A stretch of 64,000 nucleotides of DNA. It comes from Rhizopus arrhizus. Its lineage: Eukaryota > Mucoromycota > Mucoromycetes > Mucorales > Rhizopodaceae. The stretch is taken from positions 1,116,001-1,180,000 of the forward strand of contig JAKZZE010000016.1 of assembly GCA_024220505.1 (NCBI GenBank). The letters run 5' to 3'. The notes beneath the pieces are model-generated. The model was not told where the DNA came from, did not search any database, and saw only the letters and a program-made list of their open reading frames with translations. Position 1 is the stretch's first letter, and each line of letters starts with the position of its first letter. The position numbers and the translations under genes were made by a program. Below, piece after piece: positions 23,379 to 34,016 of the stretch.

Positions 23379-25037
23379 CAGTAGGTGGAAAAATGGTCCG
23401 GATGTTTTTAAATTATTCACAAATACCGCTATAGCTTTACCAAATCTCAACCAAATTGAACAGAACAAACATTATTTTGAAGAGAAAACATTACTTTATT
23501 TTTAGTGAAAGTTTGATATGTCACACAAAAGTTCAAAGGGAGCTACAAAAGATCAAATATTTCAGCAACATCCGGACCATTTTTCAGGGTGCCTTATAGA
23601 ATTTTAATTACCCAGATTGTTCAATGCTGCTGACTCAGAAGCCGTCACTTTTGTCTCAGATGATTAATAATACATTAGATTCGTATTAATAATCAAAAAA
23701 AAATATAAATATCTACTTTTTTTTGCTGATTTAGCACGTCTTCTTCTTCTTTCGTTATTATTGCTGTTTTATACAAATATGGTTCGCTCTTTGCCTTTGG
23801 ATGTACAAGATAACATCAAGTCCTTACTCAAATCTGGTCATTCTTACTCATCCATCATAAAACGAGTGCCTGGAGTCAAGAAAAGCACCATCAGCGACTA
23901 TAAGCGAAGGTGGTTTCCTAACATGGGGCCCCTTAAATCAGGCTGCAAGTCCGAAATTACTGCTACAACCAAGTTCTACATCAGACGGTCAGTCATAACA
24001 GGTAAATTAAAGACGGGGAAGGATGTACAACGATATTTATGTGACGTTGGATGCGCAATTGACTACTCTGCTTGCTTAAAACTTTTAAAATCGATGGGAT
24101 TCCAGGCCCGTATTAAGAAGCGCAAGCCGTTTTTAAAGGCTATTCATATGAAAAAGCGACTTGCATGGGCCAACGCCTACAAGGATTGGACAAAAGATGA
24201 TTGGCATCGTATGGTATTCTCTGACGAGACTAAGGTAAACGTTTGGGGATCAGACGGTGTGAAATACTACTGGAAGAGAGTAGATGATAAGCTTCGATTC
24301 CACCATCTTGACTTAATAGTAAAAGGAGGTGGAGGCAGCGTTATGATGTAGGGCTGTATTACATACGATGGTCCTGGGTATGCTTGTCGTATCTATGATG
24401 GAATAATGAAGAAAGAGGATTACGAACATATATTGGACACAACGCTAATGGACACCCTAAATTACTACAATTATGACCCTAAAAGCATCTACTTCCAGCA
24501 GGATAACGATCCGAAACATACGTCGAAGGTCGCAAAAGCTTGGTTTGAAGAAAACAACTTCGACAGCAAGTCTGTTTACAGTTGGCCAGCTCAGAGCCCT
24601 GATCTAAACCCGATTGAACACGTTTGGCATCACCTGAAGCTAAAGTTAAGTGCATATGAAACCAGAGCTAAAGGCGTACATGAACTATGGGATCGAATCG
24701 AAGAACAATGGGCGAGATTTACAAAAGATGATTGTAGAAAGTATATGGACAGTATGCCAGATAGAATCAAGGCTGTTATTCAAGCAAAAGGGGGATATAC
24801 GGACTACTAACAGATATTATGGAACACCCTGAAAAATGGTCCGGATGTTGCTGAAATATTTGATCTTTTGTAGCTCCCTTTGAACTTTTGTGTGACATAT
24901 CAAACTTTCACTAAAAATAAAGTAATGTTTTCTCTTCAAAATAATGTTTGTTTTGTTCAATTTGGTTGAGATTTGGTAAAGCTATAGCGATATTTGTGAA
25001 TAATTTAAAAACATCCGGACCATTTTTCCACCTACTG
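23379..25037 (+). mobile_element. Mariner M9 inside M3-a
   Basis: Ends CAGTAGGTGGAAAAATGGTC and complement, flanked by TA (23377-23378, 25038-25039), 1659 bp. Long inverted repeats of about 210 bp, each with an inverse inner copy of the end motif (23569-23591, 24825-24847). The ends resemble those of M7. Confidence 0.92.
23779..24810 (+). pseudogene. M9 transposase (DD37E) with one nonsense codon
   Basis: From ATG 23779 (MVRSLPLDVQDN) to TAA 24808-24810, about 343 codons. Catalytic blocks FSDETKVN, FQQDNDPKH and PDLNPIE are present, with 37 residues between the second Asp and Glu. The only lesion is TAG at 24349-24351 where relatives have Trp (MVWG block). A single base change separates it from an open frame. 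Confidence 0.85.
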
Positions 25038-25674
25038 TATATAGACAGTATGCCCGACAGAATACAAGCAGTATTAGCAGAAAAGGGTGGCTCCACTCGA
25101 TTTTAAGAAAGTCGAAAAACTGCACCAACCGACCTCCGCTTTTTTCTGGGCGCGCTTTAAGTGTATACTCAGCTTCTGATTTTGAAATTCTTGTCAATAG
25201 ATTATAATAGTATTAAATTTGTTTGGTTCAAGTTTCATAATGTTTGCTGTAAAACTGACAGACCTATGCTCTTATTTCCGAAAAATTAGGTTATGTTGGT
25301 GCAGTTTTTTGACCCACTGTATCTCCCCCCTTACTCGCCTGAGCTAAATTCTATTGAACAGTTCTGGGCCATAGTGAAAGGAAAAATGAAGGGCCATCGT
25401 TTGATGAAAGAAGAGACATTATCTTCTACAATTGGTGATGCATGTAATGACGCTCGTTTTAGTGATCTTTATGGCTTTTGCCTTCATTCCAAACGTCAAA
25501 TTAAAAATTGCTTTAAACGAACTCCATTCTAAGTCTTTCATTGAATAAATATCTACTAATTTTAACTACAAATCAACTGAATTGTTACAAGAACCGAAAC
25601 ACTATATCGTTAAGCGCTATGAATTAAACCTAGCAGCACATTTTCCTCTTATTATGGTTTATTCATGTTTGACC

Positions 25675-25886
25675 GACAGTTTGTTTTTGCATTAACCAAC
25701 AACCATTTTTTTTATAACCGACAATTTCATTTTTTCGTGATCGGCAATTACTTTTTTTGTAACCGACAATATCCGCCAGCCGGACTGTATACAACAAGAT
25801 GTACATTAGCTTAATAACTATGGTGCTACACGCCCTGGAAGAGAAAATTACAAAAAATTGGGACAGTTTTGTCAGCCATTGTAGTA
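25675..25886. repeat. Short imperfect repeats and a truncated M4-like end
   Basis: At 25675-25775 the words ACCGACAATTT / ATCGGCAATTAC recur about every 27 bases. At 25784-25886 the sequence matches the right end of M4 (17420-17522; GGGACAGTTTTG core), so it is a deletion remnant of an M4 relative. Confidence 0.55.
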
Positions 25887-26115
25887 TCAAAACAATGTTT
25901 TAGATGTAATGGATCGTTATGCTAATGGATGGGTGCGTTATTCTTTATCAGATAATATCCGCGAAATTTTTTTTTTTTGTAAAATAAGTTATTTTATTAA
26001 ACTTGGAGTCACACATCGCGGAGTGGTGTGACTAGATTATTATTCAATGAGTAAATCTGGAATATAAGTATCATAGAGAAATAGTATTATCGAAACGGAA
26101 AGGAAATTAGTGTAA

Positions 26116-27463
26116 TTATTCGATCAAAAGATGTTCATTTGTAAGTGCAGAGACTTGTGAGATAATTTTGGAGATGATTAGATTGGGTTGATATGGAACT
26201 TTGTGGATGACGAATTGCCAATGAAAGTACCCTATGTACCATAATGAAGTAGACACAACGATGAATAGTTGTTGGCGCAAATGACGAGAGAAGCAATCTG
26301 GAGGTTTGAGAAAACGAAGTAGCTGCCATATTGATTCGGATTGCAGATTGAAGTCAGGATAGAATTTGTGAAATATAGATTTCCAAATTGAGTATTTGAT
26401 TGAACAAAAGATCAAAAAGTGTTCCATTGTTTCTTCGTGGTCTTGACATAATCGACATTGATTGGAATCGGTTGTTTGAATATAGTGTAAGTAGGACATC
26501 GTGGGTAGCTTAAAGTTAAGTACCCTATACCACACTGTACGTGCTTGAAGGAGCATACTTGTTCTCCAAAACAACTTTATACGAACTTTGGGGATATTGA
26601 CCTTGGATTGATAGTGGGAGAAGCTTACTATTTGTCTGAATTTAGATGACGTGAATTTCTGCCATATTTGTTGATTGCGGAATTGTTGAAAAAGAGTGTC
26701 TGCCGTAAGGTCATCCTCTATGACTGGTGGGTCAGCCAGAATGTATTTCCATAGGTACGGCTGTATCCTTATTGTTCTATGTTGTAAAATGTCTTTGTAC
26801 AAACGGTAGCACAACCCAGGTTTAATTGCATATTCGCCTCTGACTCTTATCCGTAGTCGATTAATAGTATCATCATAGATGAAGAAATGGGACGCTAGGA
26901 ATCTTGGATGTCGTATGAGCCAATGAGAGTCAGGAATCGAGATGAAAAGTTTTGCGAGTGGTAGTAGTAATAGATTTGAGAGAGACAAAGCCGAGAAGTC
27001 AGGTTCTAGAGGGAAATGATCAAAAGCTTTATATATGGAATGCATGATTGATAACGGTTGATTGAGATCATGTTTCCTGAGAGCCGGTACAAAAAGAGAG
27101 ATACTATAAAAACGATCATTACCAGCTATTAGAGATAAATGGTGCTTAATGGTAGACTGAACCAAAGAGGGATAATTTGTATTATTAAAGATATGACGAA
27201 GATGTCGAATCTGTAGTACTATATGTTGTACCCGAGGATTTAAAACACCTAAACCACCTTGAGCAATTGGTAGGCATAGTTGATCAAAGGATATCAGCGG
27301 CCGTTTATGCTGCCATACAAAAGCATAAATAATTTTTTTCAATTCTGTGAAAAAGGCCTGCGTTGGATGTAGCAATCTGAGACAATACCATATTTTGGTC
27401 AAAATCAGAGTGTTCATGATTGTTGCGCGTCCTCGTAGTGAAATCTGGCGCTGAGAATATATA
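26116..27463 (-). pseudogene. LINE-B ORF2, C-terminal part
   Basis: Continues the reverse transcriptase frame after M1-b without a shift. It contains the post-RT region and the zinc pattern CRLCQDHEETMEHFLIFC (C-x2-C-x7-H-x4-C), common at the end of L1-like ORF2 proteins. The stop is followed by about 145 nt and the poly(A). The frame itself is unbroken apart from the M1-b insertion. Confidence 0.85.
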
Positions 27464-29093
27464 CAGTAGCGGACAAAACTGGTGCACAAAAATTAAAATC
27501 AACATTGTATCTCCGCCATATGTCTGCGACTTTTGCGGCATATACCATCTGAAAGACAGTTCAAAATATACATTATGTTATGTAAACCGGAACTGTACCG
27601 GACATCCCCCAGGCATAAGGTCATTTTTAGTGATTTTTTGCATATTTCAATTTTCGCCAAAAATGTGGTGCTTGTCTAGCCTTCTTTCAATTTTCCCCAT
27701 ATCTCTCCCGTTTGCTTTCAGATTTCACTGCATATTAGTGAATTTTAGTAGCTCTTAAAAAATATATAAAACCGTAGTTATTTTGTTTTTCCCATTGAAT
27801 CCCCCCTTTTGTTTTTACCCTATTCACTATAACAAAGTACTAGCCTTATATGTTTAAGAAAATAAGCAACTGTAAAAACGAAACTCTGAGATCTCGAATA
27901 CACTTAGTTCGTACGACAACAGATATTTCTAGAATAACAAGAATCTCTAAATGGACAATCAACAGGAGAAAGAGGGAAGAAAGAAACTTAATGTCTTGTG
28001 ATCATGAAGGTCTCCCGCTTTTAGTCTGAAAAGTTACTAGCTCAATCACCAACCTAAAGCTTGGACAATGTCCGTTGCATACAGTTTCCGATACTCAGCA
28101 CATTTTGAGGACCTTAAGACACAGTATTAGCAAATTGTCAGTCTGAAGGCACTGTAGGAAGCTAGATCTTGAGTCTGGAAGTAAGGAATCGAAGAATTTC
28201 ATCAGCTGTATTAGCCGGAAAAAGCGATGAATGTGGTATCACGACAAGCCATTGTATACAATAGAGGGCTGGAAGTCTGCTATCTTTAGCAATGAAACAA
28301 ATATGAACATTATGGATGCAGATAGTATACACTAATATTGAAAGCAAGTCGAGCAACCTGAGCGATTTTTTCACGGTGATCAAACAATGAAGCATGCTGG
28401 CTGCTCTGTTATGTTTTAAGGCTGTATTAGATATTGAGGACCGGAATATGTGTGTCAAGTATATGATGGTATAATGAACTCATAAATATACACATGTATT
28501 TCGCTTACTTCATACCACAAAAGCCTAGCGTATAGTGGTCTAAAACGTCGTAATCTCTCGTTTCAGTATGACAATGACACAAGGCACAAGTCGACGCATG
28601 TCACAAACTCAATATTTGATAACAGCGCTTCTGTGCTACAAGTTTAGCCGCCACTAATCCCGGCCTAAGTCCGCTTAAGCATGCCAGGTGGCAATTGATG
28701 GCAAAGGTATGATGATACGACACTAGATCAAAAAGGGTCGATGATCTTTGGAAAAGAGTAGTTAAAGAGCCGGGTTCTTTTATTGAAAATGATATACACG
28801 CATATTATTAGCATATGCAAAGAAGAACATCCAATGATATCAAGAGATGAGATGATTATATAAAATCTAAGGTCTTAGCCACTTTTGCGGTTTTTAGAAA
28901 ATATAAAATTTTATAAATTTAAAGCACGCTTATCGCTCAGTTTTAACAATGCCATGCTTAGAACATACATAAATTACAATGACTAGTATATCCTCCTTCT
29001 AGTACAGTTTCATGACTATTGCAATTACCATGAGCAGGTAATGGTAGTTAAAAGCTGAAAAAAAGTTTTGTGCACCAGTTTTGTCCGCTACTG
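27464..29093 (+). mobile_element. Mariner M1, copy b (dead transposase)
   Basis: Same ends as M1-a, TA at 27462-27463 and 29094-29095, exactly 1630 bp. The transposase relic (about 27850-28870, plus) carries the same stops as copies a, d and f. It interrupts LINE-B after the RT domain and therefore came later. Confidence 0.92.
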
Positions 29094-30225
29094 TATGTAC
29101 TTGATCCTTCACCTTTGCTATCAATTGGTTCTGTAAAAAACTTCGCTGAGCAGTAGTGAACATTATGCGATAACCGAGGTATCTAAATGGTTCGGATGAC
29201 CTATCAGTATGGTATACTGAGATCTTTTGTTGTAGTAAATATGCTTTCCATAATTCATTCGGGTATCCGCTCAAAGCAAAAGCTTCTGTCTTTTCTTGAT
29301 TGAACTTGGCATTAGAGACCATTGAGTACCGATTTAAATGATGGTGTAGTCGATTATAGTCGGGCACACTATCTACTATGATGCATATATCATCTGCATA
29401 TGCTAAGGTCTTCACACGATTTTCGATACCTGTGTTGAAATATCTGTAACCAATCATATCATTATCTTGATTTATTGCCAGAAGCAGAGGTTCCAATGCC
29501 AGGTTAAAAAGGATTGGGGACAGTGGATCCCCCTGTCTTAAACCTCGTTGTTGGTTAATAATAGGAGTAAAGTATCCGTTCACATTAATCTGTACCATAT
29601 TCCCGAAGAAAAGATGGTTGATACAACGTATAAAACTTTTATGGAAACCAAAGGCTGTTAGAACTCTAACCAAATATTGAGGATTCACCCGATCATAGGC
29701 TTTTTCTTGATCTAGGAGTAGACCGATACCAGTATGCTTGCTGAGCCTCGCTTGTTGAACTATGAGATGAAGGAGAAGTCCATTATCACCTATGAAGCGT
29801 CTTCGCATAAACTCTGTTTGTGATGGATTAATGATGTTGTTAGCAATGTTTGATAGTCGTAAGTTGATAACACGAGTGAAAATCTTTGCATCACAATTGA
29901 TCAATGATATCGGTCTCCAATTCTTTAAATCAGCTAAATCGCCTTTTTTTGGCAATAGACGTACACGAATATCTTTCCAAGATGACGGGGTCTCTTCTTT
30001 TGTCAATGCGTTGTTATATACTTCCAATATAAGCTTTTTGAGTGACGGAATGGCGAACAAGATGTGCAGGTATTGATATCCCAATCCATCGTTACCGGGA
30101 CTACTCTGTTTGGGGCTGCGTTGTACTTGCTCCAACAGTTCATCCATTGTGATATTTGACATCAGTGCGTCGTTTTCACACTGATCTACTGATCTACTAA
30201 AATGAATAGTGTTTAAATAATTGTC
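29094..30225 (-). pseudogene. LINE-B ORF2, reverse transcriptase part
   Basis: Reads from the truncation point (DNYLNTIHFSRS) into SSPGNDGLGYQ, VRLLPKKGD, NWRPISLINCD, LLDQEKAYDRV, QRGLRQGDPLSP and LAYADDIC, all standard RT blocks in order. An open frame extends to 30276, but its first codons come from the antisense of the DDE relic, not from the LINE. It resembles L1-type elements, a different family from LINE-T. Confidence 0.9.
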
Positions 30226-30420
30226 AATATCCGCGAAATTGTTCATGACGACGTTCAAAAGCACATTGAAAGCCATGGCTGTCGGTGTGTGTATCTACCT
30301 CCTTACTCTCCTAAATAAATCCAATTGAGGAATTTTGGCTTGTTTTCGAAAGCGAGTTTAAAAGAGAACAGCTGTTGGATGAGGAAACACTGATTCATCT
30401 ATTTGTCATCAGTTATATCA

Positions 30421-31560
30421 TACTCGTTAATTATTAATCCATGACATGAAATATTATCCGTGTATGAAAAGTATAAATAGAGTATCATTTTCTTATTAAA
30501 TAAAGCAATCTCTTTATCGAGTCTAGTCCTCTCTTGTTCCTTTCTATTCTTGGATAAATCACTAATGACAAGAACTGCAGATGCTTGCAACCGCGTCTTG
30601 TATAGTGACCTACAACGATTTTGCAGATATTTTGCATCCAAATTTAACGACTGTCTTAACCGTAAGCCTATTTAATAAACTTTTGTATTTCTCGTATACA
30701 ATAATGTCTGAATTTTTTTATAAAAAGCGAACTAAATTGTTTTTACTTGGTCCGTGGTTTTTCATTTAAAAAGTGTGCTAATTTTCTTCGTAAAATGCAC
30801 GAATAATTTTTCGACATAGTGGACTTTGTTTTTATCTCTACACAATCTATTTCTAAGTTAGTTTATCTGGTTTATTTTAGTATGTATGTTTCCGTTAGCC
30901 TACATATGTTTAAAATCACATTTAACACCAGTGCGCCCTCGTGTATTATACGTACAAGCGTATATGTACATCAAATATAACTTTTGTAAAACCTTTGCAG
31001 CGTAACTAAACAGTATTATACGCTTTTATATACACAAAAAAATTTGCAAAAAATTAAACCAATTTCAAAACGGAAAAAAGTTAAAAGTTTATAAATAGCT
31101 TAGATATATATACACTGGAGCACTGCTCAAAAAATACTGTAAATATTGTTTTATTATTTACGCCTATGTATGGTTAGACTTCCGATCAGTTGGAGTAAAT
31201 AGCGTCAAGTAGTGTAAATATAATTATACTGCAGATAGTTTATAGTAAAAATTAGGATCATGCTTACTGATAAAGTATAAGAGAGTACTTGTAATGTTTT
31301 GACATGCCAATAAGATACAGTCTTATTGTTCTGAACTAAATCTTTACAAATGAATTTGAATAAGAATAGATCCTGATAATTATCACTGCCCTAAACAGCC
31401 AAGTTTCACTTTCATCTCAACAGTTGATTATTAACATCAGTTTATAAAATTTTTCTTCTACATGTCAAATCATATCGGTCGTAACTATCTTTTGTCATTT
31501 AATCTCAGGTCTTGCTCAATTAATAAAAAGAAAAACAGAAGAGATTCACTTCGTATGATA
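30421..31560. other. AT-rich stretch with a shared repeat, no gene
   Basis: No supported coding region. 31290-31525 is the inverse copy of 18535-18785. The last bases (TA at 31559-31560) are the target of M2-B. Confidence 0.5.
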
Positions 31561-33962
31561 CAGCACTACGGCGCAAAAAATCTCCGCATTTCGCTTCTTG
31601 TAGACGCAGATTAGCAAAATAAAAATGCTAAAAATGTCGAATTTAGCAAAATTTAAAGCGAAATTGAAGTAACATTGGAATAAATATAATGCTACATGAA
31701 CTCTCATACGCTTTCACATAACAATTTAATTGGATGAGGCAGGTTTTAGCAAAATTTAAAGCAAAATTGGAGTAAATCTAATGCTACATGAACTCTCAAA
31801 CGCTTTCACATAACAATTTAATTGGATGAGGCAGACATTAGCTGTTCTGTATATAAGCAGAGTATGGCTATGTTTAATCAATTATGTCCAGTAAAATGGG
31901 TAGGTTTATTATTGTATAGGACAGTATAAATGGACAAATTTAAATGATTTAATAATACGATGCTTTATTTATTTTATTATATTATTCATTTAATATACAT
32001 TTGAATAAAAAAAAAAAGTAATAACAAAAAAAAAATAATAACAAATGAAAAGGAATAATAAAAGAAAAGGAATAATAAAAAAAAAAAGGAATGCAGAATG
32101 AACAGATCCAATATAATCGTACGTCATTACTTACCTGTCCTCGACAATATTCAATGCAACCCATTTAGCAGATTTAATTACTTTCAACAATCTACATTGC
32201 AATCTACATTCAACAGAATAATTAATATTTAAACATATGCAACTTTATTTCTATTTACCAAAATTGTTTTCCTTTTTTTTTTTTTATCACATGATGGATA
32301 ATTGTCTTATACAACCATTGTTACTTTTCCTCAAGTCCGTGCGCCTATGCTTTATTGGGTTTCATAATACTCTATCATCATTGCTGTTATCGTTAATATC
32401 ATCACAGTCGCTTCATACAAAATCCACATTGCAAAATAAAACAAAGTATTAAAATCTAATAAATAAGAAACATCAGTTAAGAAAAAATAACAAGCAAACA
32501 AATTATACCATTTGTCTTGTTCAAACATACTATCTATACAATATGTTGTTGGTTAAGGTTCAATCTATCTGAAGCAGCATAGAGTATAATTTTACCTAAT
32601 ATCAACAGCATACACAATATGAAACAACACACCAAGCATAGTATACAAAAGCAGAGGATGAATAGTTGCGACAAACTGGTCTACAGCATGATAGAGTATT
32701 GATTATACAGCTAGGTTGTACACTACATATAGAGTCAGTAAGGTGTCAAGGTAAGGAGCGGAAAGGAATACAAATAATGATATAAAGAAGATCAAGGGTT
32801 GTTGCATGTTGTAATGTAGCCATAACTAACTTTTCTTTTAATTAGTGAACCATTCGTTAAAAACATCTTGTTTGACTAAAGCTCTCGCAATATTTGAAGT
32901 AAAAGAATACTAGAGCTTACTATAAGCAAAGATAAAAAGAAATGGTTAAAAGGAATACAACATTCAACAACTCCATATCCATGCAACATAATAATTGTTT
33001 TTTTTTTTTTCATTTGTAATGCGTTGACTGTTTGAGCTGATTTAGTTTTAGCTATTTTGTTTTCAAAACATGGTGCATATCAGCAATAACTAAAAGTATC
33101 AAAAACTGTTAACAAAGTAGAGTAATAATGAATATACGAAAAAAAAAAAAAAAAAAAAGAAAAGAGCCATAAAAAAAAAATAAAAAAAAAATAATGCTTT
33201 AAAATCCATGCAAGTTTATTTCATATAATTAACGTCATAGGACCAATGGCATTGAAGAATAATAACTAAGCTATATAAAAAAGTACCAACATTACCATCA
33301 TGGAGATCTAGTCATGACAAGACAATTCTAAACGACATTTAACAAACAATAGTAGAATTTATTTAACAAAAGATAAAACAATAAAAAGAAAAAGAAACAA
33401 TTATATTCTTCTCTTTTTATTTTGACGACGAGAAGTAGGACGAGTGCCAGAACGGGTGGTAGACATAATGGTATGCTTTCCGATCTTTAATGCCTTTTTC
33501 TTCATTTCATTTATGTAGCCTTCTTTTTTTTTATTTTTTTATGCTTTTATGCCTATGTCTATGATTTAATAACTTCTTTTTCCATGTTCTTTTTTTTAAT
33601 TACCATCAAAACTCCATCCAAAATATATATCTAATCTTCTCTTATGTATTGCTGTATTCACGTAAATCACTTTTCGACTATAATCCAAATAAATTCTATG
33701 CATATGTTTCTATGCTTAAAACCTTTTACAAGAAACTATTTTTATACGTTTTGTAGCTGTAATAAAAAAAAATCGTTTTAAGAGTTTTTAAACAAAGCTT
33801 CAGGTTTTGTATCTGTTAACAAGTTGCACCGCAAAATGATATGTTATTTGACACCTTCCATTATCTCTACAGTGTTACGTTGTTGTTAAAGGGATTTATA
33901 GCCTTATATCCAATATGCTAATCAAAATAAGATTTTTTTCATTATGAGTACTGAACTTGTAT

Positions 33963-34016
<54 letters not shown>

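Larger units (their letters stand above)
22424..25106 (+). pseudogene. M3-a transposase (Tc1-like, DD35E), broken
   Basis: Begins MPKALPSDVQNSIKALLED. Helix-turn-helix, IFSDETKIN, FQHDNDPKH and PDLNPIE are all visible; spacing DD35E. Lesions: a TAG at 22706-22708 (Tyr in M3-b), a frameshift in an A-run near 22918, and the M9 insertion at 23377. The last codons, ending in GGSTRF and TAA, are found after M9 at 25040-25106. Confidence 0.85.
22023..25319 (+). mobile_element. Mariner M3, copy a, with nested M9
   Basis: Ends CAGTGGGTCAAAAAACTGCA and complement. TA is present on the right (25320-25321); the left flank reads GA, probably mutated. Inner inverse copies of the end motif lie at 22213-22231 and 25111-25129. 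Without M9 (23379-25037 plus its TA) the length is about 1.64 kb, as in M3-b. Confidence 0.9.
21942..25532 (+). pseudogene. DDE (IS630/pogo-like) transposase relic split by M3-a
   Basis: Left piece 21942-22022 reads LVMDNASIYKSKPMI, the second catalytic Asp region (LVMDNAP in relatives). After M3-a the frame resumes at 25320 with YLPPYSPELNSIEQFW, the third acidic residue region, and ends at 25532 (KNCFKRTPF). M7 ends at its left edge, so M7 and M3-a both landed in this older transposase. Confidence 0.7.
25969..30225 (-). mobile_element. LINE-B: 5'-truncated L1-like retrotransposon with nested M1-b
   Basis: Flanked by a 15-bp duplication AATATCCGCGAAATT (25954-25968 and 30226-30240). The T-run at 25967-25978 is the poly(A) tail read from the other strand. 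Only RT and C-terminal parts remain; the endonuclease is missing. M1-b interrupts it at 27464-29093. Confidence 0.9.
25910..30420 (+). pseudogene. Second DDE transposase relic, split by LINE-B
   Basis: The left piece reads MDRYANGWVRYSLSDNIREI up to 25968; after LINE-B the frame resumes at about 30241 with VHDDVQKHIESHG and then VYLPPYSPK, stop, INPIEEFW. This is the same catalytic block as in the relic at 25320-25532 but a different copy. The target duplication of LINE-B (AATATCCGCGAAATT) belongs to this gene. Confidence 0.65.

Noticed and set aside
28162..28458. 98-codon frame repeated with variations in all dead M1 copies (also near 20137, 38969 and 42897)
   Set aside because: It runs antisense to the decayed transposase and is kept only because the copies are near-identical.
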